A stretch of 64,000 nt of DNA, from NCBI GenBank assembly GCA_913062815.1, contig CAJXWZ010000001.1:248001-312000 (forward strand). The letters are read 5' to 3'. The translations under genes were made by a program, and so were the position numbers. Within the stretch, counting starts at the first letter, position 1. Each line of letters opens with the position of its first letter. The stretch is from an uncultured Colwellia sp. (GTDB taxonomy: Bacteria; Pseudomonadota; Gammaproteobacteria; Enterobacterales; Alteromonadaceae). Below, piece after piece: positions 44,182-52,536 of the stretch. A model generated the notes under the pieces. The model was not told the DNA's origin, made no database searches, and saw only the letters and a list, made by a program, of their open reading frames with translations.

Positions 44182-47100
44182 TTAGAATTTAACTTCTGCG
44201 CCAAGGTAAACAAAACGGCCTTTACCGCCACCGTAGTTACTATCATAGTTACCTTTACCACCAATAATAAACGGTCCGTTATTATCAAAGATGTTGTTCA
44301 CACCACCGAATAAACGAACTTCACCGTCATTAGGTAAATCGAACTTGTATGAAGCTGATAAATCGTTTCTTACGTACGATGGAAGATCTAAAGCAAATGG
44401 AGCTTCAGGGTTGTCAACACACGCACTAGCATCTGCAGCACAATTAGCTTCATACTCTTCGAAGATACCGCCTTCGCCGTAGAATTCATCATAACGAGAA
44501 TGACTCGAAACTACGCCACTCTTGTACTTAATGCTCCAACGTACGCGCCAGCCATCTTTATACCAAGTTGCTGAAGCAGAAGCTAAGTCTTCAAATAAGT
44601 CACTACCTAATGAGCCTAAAGAGTCTTCTGTGTATTGACCATCAGGACCGGTATTTGTTTCTTCATACCTGAATACATGTGTCCAGTTAGTTTTAAACTT
44701 CAAGCGACCAAATTCATTCAAATCAACTCGATATACGGCCTCTAAATCAACACCGCTAGTTCTGATTTCATCAACGTTGTAAACACGTTGCTGAACTTCA
44801 ATTAACTGGCCGTCTGAAGGGTCACGTTTGATATCTTGACAGAATGAGTTATCAGCACCAAACGGTAATGAAGAATCATAACAGAAAGCTAAAATATCTT
44901 CGTTATCAAACTCAGACATTGCATCTTCGATGACAATATCATAGTAATCTACCGATAAACTGAAATCTTCAAGAAACTCTGGTGCGATACTAAAACCAAA
45001 AGTGACGGTATCAGCTGTTTCTTCTTTCAAATCTGGATTTCCAACGCCCGGGGAGTAACCATTATCGCTAATATCAAACTCACCTTCAGCAGCGATTTCT
45101 GCTGCAATACCTGGGTGAGTACGGCAGTTATCATCTATTGTACCCTGTGATGTTGCCGTTACTTCCTGACATATATCATCAAATGTATCGTAATCGCCAC
45201 GAGGTGGAGATAATAACTCAGTAATAGTTGGCGCACGTTGTGCTCTTGACCAGTTTGCACGAACCACGTAACCATCTGTTGGTTCATAGATTACACCCGC
45301 AGTGTAACTACCAATTAAACCAGTACCACCCCAACTATAATCAGCAAGACGTGCCGAAACGTTGGCGGATAAACTTTTAACACCGGTAACATTGTTAAGT
45401 AATGGCAAGCCTGCTTCCGCAAAAACTTCACTTACCGTTACATCGCCATCAAAATCTGGCACATAGTTAAAGGTAATACCACCTTCAGGTACGTTTGTTG
45501 ACACACTTTGGAAGTCTTTACGCCACTCAAAACCAAACACTGTAGCGACAGGGCCTGCTGGTAGTTCAAATAAATCACCGGCAATATAACCAAGTACCGA
45601 GGTTTGCTCAATATCAGAATTAATCGTTGGGTTAGCACGAATATAGTCCGCAGCTTCAGTGGTTATTGAACCTTCACCAAATAGGTTAATTGGTACACAA
45701 CCAGCGGCACGCGCATCTGCGTCATCACATTGGTAGCCACCATTACCGTCATCTTCTACATGTAAAGCATTACGAACATTAGCAACATATACCTCATTAT
45801 AACGAGTTTGCCTTTGTTGAAACTTACCATAACCTACCGATAAATCCCAATCCCAGCTATCGTCAAACATTGTGCCTTGTAATCCAGCCCACGAACGAAT
45901 TGTAGTACGTTTATTATCCGTTGTAATATTGCCTACTTCAGCAAAGTTACGATCCCAATCACCTCTTTTACTTGATTCATTACGAATCTCTTCTGGCATA
46001 TAGGGGTTGTCACTGGGTATATGGCCGATACAATCTTTACCGAACTCACCTGTTTCAAGGTCACGAGTTACAACTGAATCACATTCATCTTCACTTTCTG
46101 GTGCTTTATGGTTAATTGAGCGGTTGTAACTGTATTGCAATTGACCATAAAACATAACATTGTCAGTTAGGTCGTAATCAATCTTTATTGCAGCAGATGC
46201 TTTTTCATCAGGAACACGTAACATTACAAACTGGTTAGTGTTGATACCGTCACGCTCTTCTTTCCATGTTTTACCTTGATAGCCGTCACTATTATACCAG
46301 TAACCGCCACCATCCTTTGTACTTGAAGATTCATTGAAAACACCACCTGGAATAGAGTCACTTAAACTACGCCAATCAGCTTGCGTTATATCACGCATAC
46401 ATTGATCGCCATCTGCAGTTTGCATAAGGTTACACATTAGGTCTTCGTCGTAATCCCATGAATCTTGTAATTGTGCACGGTCACGATCATCAAAGGTCAT
46501 ACCGTATTCTTTGTCGTAGCTTGTTGCTACGAAAAGGTAGCCAGCACCGTCGTTAAATTCGGTTCCGTAATCAAGATCAATACCAAATTCCTTGGCACCA
46601 CCTTCAACTGATTCACCACCGCGAACTTTAGCAGTGAAACCTTCACTATCTTGTTGAGTAATAATGTTTACTACACCAGCAACAGCATCAGAGCCATAAG
46701 TTGCTGAAGCACCACCCGTGATAACTTCAACTTTCTGTACTAGTCCTGATGGGATAGTCGATAAGCTGACATAATTACCTGAGTATGAATTTGAAACCAC
46801 ACGACGACCATCAATTAACGTTAACGTACGGCTAGTACCTAATTCACGTAAATCGATTGTTGAAAGACCAGTGCCTGATACTTGTGATTGTGAATTTGAA
46901 TTACTGGTACCTTCAGAGATTTGCGGTAATTCATCAATAAGGATATCTGATAATGAGCCGATACCGGTATCTTCAATTGCCTCTTGACCCATACTCGCTA
47001 ATGGTGTTGCAACAGTGAAGTTTTCACGGCGTAAACGTGAACCTGTCACGGTTATTTTCTCATCTACTTCAACCTTTGTGGTTTCTTCATTAGAGACATT

Positions 47101-47220
47101 TTCAGCAACCGGCTTTGATATATCCTGCTCTGCTGCAAATACCTGCGCACTAATTGCACCTGTCGCTAACACTGTACATAGGGCAGTTTGTATCGCGATG
47201 CTAAGGGGTTTCTTATTCAT
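44182..47220 (-). CDS. Large TonB-dependent receptor
   Basis: 1012-aa outer membrane receptor with a signal peptide (ending VFA/AEQ), an acidic spacer and the energising box-like KITVTGSRLRRENF. The plug domain contains DLRELGTSRTLTLIDGRRVV and GGASATYGSDAVAGVVNIIT. The rest is a barrel with long loops that hold paired Cys (for example CQEVTATSQGTIDDNC). The barrel ends VYLGAEVKF. In length and motifs it matches the large receptors common in Alteromonadales that take up peptides or polysaccharide pieces. It is divergent from a membrane-bound winged-helix regulator, which probably controls it. The substrate is unknown. Confidence 0.9.
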   Translation of the reverse strand: MNKKPLSIAIQTALCTVLATGAISAQVFAAEQDISKPVAENVSNEETTKVEVDEKITVTGSRLRRENFTVATPLASMGQEAIEDTGIGSLSDILIDELPQISEGTSNSNSQSQVSGTGLSTIDLRELGTSRTLTLIDGRRVVSNSYSGNYVSLSTIPSGLVQKVEVITGGASATYGSDAVAGVVNIITQQDSEGFTAKVRGGESVEGGAKEFGIDLDYGTEFNDGAGYLFVATSYDKEYGMTFDDRDRAQLQDSWDYDEDLMCNLMQTADGDQCMRDITQADWRSLSDSIPGGVFNESSSTKDGGGYWYNSDGYQGKTWKEERDGINTNQFVMLRVPDEKASAAIKIDYDLTDNVMFYGQLQYSYNRSINHKAPESEDECDSVVTRDLETGEFGKDCIGHIPSDNPYMPEEIRNESSKRGDWDRNFAEVGNITTDNKRTTIRSWAGLQGTMFDDSWDWDLSVGYGKFQQRQTRYNEVYVANVRNALHVEDDGNGGYQCDDADARAAGCVPINLFGEGSITTEAADYIRANPTINSDIEQTSVLGYIAGDLFELPAGPVATVFGFEWRKDFQSVSTNVPEGGITFNYVPDFDGDVTVSEVFAEAGLPLLNNVTGVKSLSANVSARLADYSWGGTGLIGSYTAGVIYEPTDGYVVRANWSRAQRAPTITELLSPPRGDYDTFDDICQEVTATSQGTIDDNCRTHPGIAAEIAAEGEFDISDNGYSPGVGNPDLKEETADTVTFGFSIAPEFLEDFSLSVDYYDIVIEDAMSEFDNEDILAFCYDSSLPFGADNSFCQDIKRDPSDGQLIEVQQRVYNVDEIRTSGVDLEAVYRVDLNEFGRLKFKTNWTHVFRYEETNTGPDGQYTEDSLGSLGSDLFEDLASASATWYKDGWRVRWSIKYKSGVVSSHSRYDEFYGEGGIFEEYEANCAADASACVDNPEAPFALDLPSYVRNDLSASYKFDLPNDGEVRLFGGVNNIFDNNGPFIIGGKGNYDSNYGGGKGRFVYLGAEVKF

Positions 47221-47518
47221 CTTGTTCTCTCTTATAAATGTTTCAAGGAAGTTTTCGTTATTTCTTTTGTTATTATTTTTTGTGCAACCCTTTTTTATGA
47301 AACAACCAGCGCAACTACAATCTATGCTAGATAATTTTTATATCTATTTAATATCTATTCTATTTTTTTACAATTACAACAATGAGTTACAAAAAACATT
47401 AATTGTGAGTTTTTTATAGTAGATTAGATGTTTTCAAAAGAAATAATGAAAGATTGCCATAGGTTTGCTAGCATGAAAGCTCTTATTTTTTCAGCTATCT
47501 ATTAACTGCAACTCACTG
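47221..47518. promoter_or_regulatory. Divergent promoter region receptor / regulator
   Basis: 298 AT-rich bases between the divergent TonB receptor and regulator genes. It must carry promoters for both. No clear operator palindrome stood out by eye. The overlapping plus-strand frame (47015-47419) is a shadow of the receptor 5' end. Confidence 0.4.
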
Positions 47519-49648
47519 ATGTCAGAATTCGAAACAACCTGTTCCTTCAAACTTGGTCAATGCCAAGTGACCCCTGACGACTTCAGTATTCAATTTGAAG
47601 GCAAAGAAAAAAAATCCTTACAGCCCAAGTTTATTGAAGTATTAAGTTATTTAGCCAAGCATCACCCTAGGGTGATACCTCGTGAAGAGTTAATAGAAAA
47701 TATTTGGGGACCCGATAGTTTCGTTGGTGAAAAAAGCCTGACAAATGCCATTTGGCATTTGCGAAAAAACATGAGTACTGCCAATTCTGAAACTGAAGTA
47801 ATTGAAACAATACGTAAAGCTGGTTACCGATTATTACTCTCACCTGAATGGATTCACCCAACCCCAACGATAAGTGATATATCAAAGCCAGCTAAAAATA
47901 ACTCTAGCAACAAGCGTTACCTCTTTGCTCTTTTTATCGCTTTTACCGCTTTGTTAGTAGGCTTTATTTTTAATGATGGTTTTTTCAATAAGCCCGAGCA
48001 AATAACGCAAATCACTAATCACCCCGGGAGTGAATTATTTCCAGCGGCTTCTCCTGATGGTAGATATATTGTCTATAGCCAAGAAAGTACTAACAAGCCC
48101 AATGATCTCTTTATGAATGACACCACACAACCACAATTACCTGCCAAGCAATTAACATTTGATGATGCCAAAGAAGGTCATAGTGTTTGGAGTAATGATG
48201 GCCAATATCTGTATTTTTCACGCAAAAATAAAAGCCAAAAGTATTGTAAATATATTCGATTAAAAGTAGCGACTAGCCAAGAAACAGAGCTTGCAAACTG
48301 TCCTCTAACAGGAGGATATTATTATATTGATATCTCCAATGATGACAACACCTTAGCAGTCTACAACTTCCTTGAAGGCGATGAAAAGTCAGGCATTTAT
48401 TTTCTTGATTTAAGACAAGTTGGCAATAAAAAACTCTTACAAGGTGAACGCTTTTCTTGCAGTAAAAATTGTGGCTACAAAGATAGAGACATGGCTTTTT
48501 CACCCGATGGGAAATTCATTGCAGTAAGTAGACGATACAACCGTTTTAGCGAAAACATTTACCTCATTAATTTATTAACGAAAGAGTCAAGGCAATTAAC
48601 TTTTAAAGAAGAAGATATTGTTGGTTTATCCTGGCACCCTAATGGCAATAGTATTGTCTATGCTGCTGTTCGTGCAGGCACGAGACTAGGTTTTTTGCTT
48701 GATATTAAAACAAAAGAAACAACTCAGCTAAGCTTAAATGGTTTTAGCTACCCCAGTTTCGCTAAGCAAAGCAGACAACTCTTTTACCAGCAACGCAAAG
48801 AACATGAAGATATTGCCAGTATAGAATTAAATAGCAAGATTGCCAGTAGCCCATTTCCGGTGATTCAATCACGCTTTAATCATTTTTCACCTGACTTTAA
48901 TCAAATTACCAACCGTTTTACTTATGTATCAAATGAATCAGGCTTTAATGAATTGTGGTCAGCAAAACCAGACGGCAGTGAGAGAATGCAACTCACCCAA
49001 CTAAAGCAAAACATTCGATACCCCAAATGGTCCCATGATGGTGAAAAAATTGCTTTTTTAACCTCTCATGAAGAAAATAAGGGCGATAGCATTTATATCT
49101 ATTCATTCAAAAATGAAAAAGTGTCTATATTAAACAGTCCATTTGCTGTGCACCATAGACCAAGCTGGAGCTGGGATGACAGCAAAATTCTTTCTGCCAT
49201 TTATGGTAAAGAATTTACCGATATATTTAGTATTGATATAGCAAATGGAAATGCTGAGCGGTTAACGTTTGATGGCGGCCGTTTTGGCGTAATGACGTCT
49301 GCATCGACTTTGCTTTACACCAAACTAAAAAGAGGATTGTGGCAAAAAAACATTAACTCCCAACAAGCTTCATTAAGCATAATTAGTGGTAAAGATTTTA
49401 ATACCCGTTATGCATGGGCATACGATAAAAGCGGTGTGTATTTTCATAAAGCATTCACCGATCACCAGCAGGTGATCTTTTTTGATTTAACCAAAAAAAC
49501 AAATAACCCTGTTGTACGATTACCCTTGTATTCATTTGATAGTTTTAGTTCCGTAACATTAATCCCTGAGCAAGATAAATTATTTTATACTCGCCGTGGC
49601 TTTCCGCAAACCGATATAAAAATGGTGACAAATCTATCATTACCTTAA
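47519..49648 (+). CDS. Membrane-bound winged-helix regulator with periplasmic beta-propeller (CadC/ToxR-like)
   Basis: 709-aa one-component sensor. Residues about 10-110 are an OmpR-type winged helix (LQPKFIEVLSYLAKHHPRVIPREELIENIWG, TNAIWHLRKNM, ETIRKAGYRLL). A single hydrophobic segment follows at about 137-155 (FALFIAFTALLVGFIF). The large C-terminal part has repeated TolB/PD40-like blades (LFPAASPDGRYIVYSQES, MAFSPDGKFIAVSRR, YPKWSHDGEKIAFL), which would form a periplasmic beta-propeller. Such proteins bind DNA while anchored in the inner membrane. It is divergent from the large TonB receptor, the likely target. No strong Shine-Dalgarno sequence precedes the ATG. Confidence 0.87.
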   Translation: MSEFETTCSFKLGQCQVTPDDFSIQFEGKEKKSLQPKFIEVLSYLAKHHPRVIPREELIENIWGPDSFVGEKSLTNAIWHLRKNMSTANSETEVIETIRKAGYRLLLSPEWIHPTPTISDISKPAKNNSSNKRYLFALFIAFTALLVGFIFNDGFFNKPEQITQITNHPGSELFPAASPDGRYIVYSQESTNKPNDLFMNDTTQPQLPAKQLTFDDAKEGHSVWSNDGQYLYFSRKNKSQKYCKYIRLKVATSQETELANCPLTGGYYYIDISNDDNTLAVYNFLEGDEKSGIYFLDLRQVGNKKLLQGERFSCSKNCGYKDRDMAFSPDGKFIAVSRRYNRFSENIYLINLLTKESRQLTFKEEDIVGLSWHPNGNSIVYAAVRAGTRLGFLLDIKTKETTQLSLNGFSYPSFAKQSRQLFYQQRKEHEDIASIELNSKIASSPFPVIQSRFNHFSPDFNQITNRFTYVSNESGFNELWSAKPDGSERMQLTQLKQNIRYPKWSHDGEKIAFLTSHEENKGDSIYIYSFKNEKVSILNSPFAVHHRPSWSWDDSKILSAIYGKEFTDIFSIDIANGNAERLTFDGGRFGVMTSASTLLYTKLKRGLWQKNINSQQASLSIISGKDFNTRYAWAYDKSGVYFHKAFTDHQQVIFFDLTKKTNNPVVRLPLYSFDSFSSVTLIPEQDKLFYTRRGFPQTDIKMVTNLSLP

Positions 49649-49657
49649 TAATACGCG

Positions 49658-50047
49658 TTATTTGGCCACGTTTTCACGGCAAAGTACTAACATTTTTTGA
49701 TTATATCGACCCATAAAATTAATTTCTCGCTTTCGCTTAACTCTTTGCTCTTCCGAAGTAATAACATCGCCCGCCACCGCGCTATATTTTTTACCACAAA
49801 CGTCAATTAAGGCTTTATTAGTACGAGTATCAATACCTGGAGCATTCAAGCCTCGGCCTGAAGTTACTATAAATCGATAATCCTTTGCTTTTACGGCTAA
49901 TGCTATTGCCTTATTTACTGCTTTGTCTTGGTCGTTAGATATTGAGAGTTGAGGGCTAGTTTCAGCGGTATTGGCAGTATTGTTCGAAAAATAGCTTCCA
50001 CAACCAGTAATACCTATGACCAATAGGGCGAGCAAACAATGTTTCAT
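49658..50047 (-). CDS. Small lipoprotein of unknown function
   Basis: 129-aa protein with a lipobox (GITGCGSY). The rest is soluble and basic, with two further cysteines (LIDVCGKKY and LVLCREN) that may pair. I do not recognise a family. It begins 14 bases after the stop of the reprolysin-like protease gene, with AAAGGAATA as ribosome binding site, so the two are probably in one transcript. It might be a partner or inhibitor of the protease, but nothing in the sequence shows that. It is convergent with the propeller regulator gene. Confidence 0.7.
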   Translation of the reverse strand: MKHCLLALLVIGITGCGSYFSNNTANTAETSPQLSISNDQDKAVNKAIALAVKAKDYRFIVTSGRGLNAPGIDTRTNKALIDVCGKKYSAVAGDVITSEEQRVKRKREINFMGRYNQKMLVLCRENVAK

Positions 50048-50061
50048 AAGATAATATTCCT

Positions 50062-52413
50062 TTATTTAGTGACAAGGTTTTTAGTGGTTAATCCCCCTGT
50101 TCGCCAAGGACATATTAATATCAATAGTAACAGCCAAAATATACTACCAGAAGATGAGGATTCTGGCGTTTCTGCTGCTGGAGTTGGGGTTGGCGCTGCT
50201 ATTGCTTCAACAGCTACTGAAGCGATAAATATAGCGCTGCTAATATCATCTTTAGTCGCAATAACATTTACTAATAAAGTGCCACTAAAATCACTATTAG
50301 GCGTAATAGTGCCATCTGAAAATGTATAATTTTCACCATTTTGAATCACGATTGAACTAGCATCCTCACAAGCATAGGTAAATTGCTCACTGGTTAGTTC
50401 AATACTTTCACCTTGCGTCATTGTAAATGTCTGTTGATTCTTAATGGCTATATCAGCACGGCTTAGTGCTTTATTAATACTAAACTCACCATTATTTACT
50501 GCAAAGAAAACATTATTATTACACGCCACTTTAATCCTGGCTTGAGCAGTATCGATGTCACTAGCACAAATAGAGCCGATTGATATTTCATTACTACCAT
50601 TATTGTCAACCTTGCTAGCTAATGTAACATCAAAATTATCCCCACCATCTTTAGATAGCTGAATATCAACGGTAGAGCAGTTAATAGGCGTTTCATTAGT
50701 CTGTGCTACATCCCAAGTTATGGTGTTATTACTGGCGGTCCACACATCATTTTCCTCAGGTGTTGAAAGCGAGAAAGCTTGCCCTGTATCTACGACAGTG
50801 AGTTTTGTTTCATCAAAACTCACACCGCCCTCATTGTCTACCACCATCAAACGGAAATTAAGTTCTCTGTTTGTTGTTGGTAATACTTCACCAATATTAC
50901 TGACACTCGACAACACACTAGACAGTTTTGGAAAAAAACGTGTTGTCTCACTACTTGGTAAATAGGCCCTAAATAATGGCCTACTACCATCATCAATTTG
51001 CTCAGCTAAAGAGCCGCTACTATTACCTAAGTCGAACTGCTGCCAACTATAAGCTAAATTAACGCTATCTATATCGGCTGCGCTGCCTGAAAGCTGAAAA
51101 GGGGTTCGTGCGGGTATAGTATAATCTAAGCCTGCATCAACAGCCGCTGCATTATTATTCTGTCCTGTCACTGTGCCACAAGTACTGCCCGTGCCATTGA
51201 CTACGTACTCATTTACTTGCTCGATTGATATTGCATGAAAGAAATCATCTGAATGAGACTGTAAGTTCTGCTCACCGCAAATACCAGCATAGGCCATAAT
51301 AGTCGAACCACTACCAACTTCATAAGCAGCACTTGCGACTCGATTACCAGAACAGGCACCAACAGTACCATTAAAAGTATGATCTGCGCCAAATTGATGG
51401 CCCACTTCATGAGCAACATAATCAATATAAAAAGCGTCATTTGTCGGATTTGCAGACCCCGTTACACCATCTCCTTTAAACGACGGATGACAAACACCGC
51501 CAAGCACAGCAAGCCCTCCTCCATTAGTATTGACAACATGACCAATATCGTAATTTGAACTACCGATAATATCGTCGATTATGCCAGTATTCATTTCACC
51601 ATCATCGCTATCGTTATTAAACGGGTCTGTGTTGGTATCAGTGAAAACAAGTAAGTCATTATTAGCAACCAATTCTAATTTTATGGCTAAATCACGCTGA
51701 TAGCTTAGGTTCAACCGGTTTATTAAAGTCACTATTTCAGCTATGGCACTGTCAACCGTGCCACCGTTAAACAAGGTATATTCCGCCGCCGCAGCAACAG
51801 CAATGCGATAGGTTTTAATAGTACTGCTGGCACTATTCGTTTGTTCCGCCGATTGTGAATATTCTACATGTTCAGTAATTTTTTTAGCCGGATAATAGTT
51901 GTGCTTCAATTTATTTTTCGCCCCCCTATCTTTGCCAAAATAACTCGTGTATTTAGTCGGTGATGACTTGAATACCCTTCGCTTTTTTTGTCTTTTATCT
52001 TCAGTACTTTCTTGAACATAAGATATTTCTGGCTCAACAAAAACGCGTCTCCCTTGATAATGAAACATGCCATGAAAGCCATGGGGAGTAATATCAAAGC
52101 GTCCAGAATAATTTGGGTAATCAATAGCAACGCCTTGAAACGTTCTAATATCAGGATATTTGTTCGCAAGCTCTTTGGCCATGATACTGGTTGGGGTCAG
52201 AACAAAGTTTATCAAGTTACCGTCAGGTAAAGGCAAAGCGACTCTTATTTGCTTTTCATCATTAATTAACAAGCGGTTTAACTGCCCTGTATTGTGAATT
52301 AATACTACTGAGCCATCCTGACTGTTAAATATTTTCTGGTATTGTTCACTGTGTAACTGGCCAGAAAGCAATATAAAAAAACTCATTAGAACAGCTTTAG
52401 TTACTTGCATCAT
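50062..52413 (-). CDS. Reprolysin-like (M12B) secreted zinc metalloprotease with GlyGly-CTERM-like tail
   Basis: 783-aa exported peptidase. Signal peptide at residues about 1-22. A pro-domain of about 150 residues is followed by the catalytic domain with the elongated zinc motif HEVGHQFGADH (His335, Glu336, His339, His345) and a downstream Met-turn (IMAYAGICG). Later segments look like beta-sandwich domains. The C-terminus is a Ser-rich spacer, then SGSIFWLLLLILI and a basic end, like the GlyGly-CTERM sorting signal cut by rhombosortase, so the enzyme may be released through type II secretion. Twelve more residues follow the basic patch, longer than usual. A small lipoprotein gene follows it directly. 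Confidence 0.87.
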   Translation of the reverse strand: MMQVTKAVLMSFFILLSGQLHSEQYQKIFNSQDGSVVLIHNTGQLNRLLINDEKQIRVALPLPDGNLINFVLTPTSIMAKELANKYPDIRTFQGVAIDYPNYSGRFDITPHGFHGMFHYQGRRVFVEPEISYVQESTEDKRQKKRRVFKSSPTKYTSYFGKDRGAKNKLKHNYYPAKKITEHVEYSQSAEQTNSASSTIKTYRIAVAAAAEYTLFNGGTVDSAIAEIVTLINRLNLSYQRDLAIKLELVANNDLLVFTDTNTDPFNNDSDDGEMNTGIIDDIIGSSNYDIGHVVNTNGGGLAVLGGVCHPSFKGDGVTGSANPTNDAFYIDYVAHEVGHQFGADHTFNGTVGACSGNRVASAAYEVGSGSTIMAYAGICGEQNLQSHSDDFFHAISIEQVNEYVVNGTGSTCGTVTGQNNNAAAVDAGLDYTIPARTPFQLSGSAADIDSVNLAYSWQQFDLGNSSGSLAEQIDDGSRPLFRAYLPSSETTRFFPKLSSVLSSVSNIGEVLPTTNRELNFRLMVVDNEGGVSFDETKLTVVDTGQAFSLSTPEENDVWTASNNTITWDVAQTNETPINCSTVDIQLSKDGGDNFDVTLASKVDNNGSNEISIGSICASDIDTAQARIKVACNNNVFFAVNNGEFSINKALSRADIAIKNQQTFTMTQGESIELTSEQFTYACEDASSIVIQNGENYTFSDGTITPNSDFSGTLLVNVIATKDDISSAIFIASVAVEAIAAPTPTPAAETPESSSSGSIFWLLLLILICPWRTGGLTTKNLVTK

Positions 52414-52463
52414 TTAATATATTCCCTTGAAAGTATCTTCTTTAAGGTTAACGATAAAATCAT

Positions 52464-52492
52464 AAAAAAACCACTGACAGTGCAGTGGTTTT
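52464..52492 (-). terminator. Terminator of the RND pump operon
   Basis: On the minus strand the stem AAAACCACTG, loop of six, CAGTGGTTTT is followed by a T-run (TTTTTTTATG). It lies about 45 bases after the stop of the RND transporter gene and before the protease gene. Confidence 0.88.
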
Positions 52493-52536
52493 AAATTTTT
52501 AACAACATTCTTAGTTTAGTGATTAAGCATAACTCA

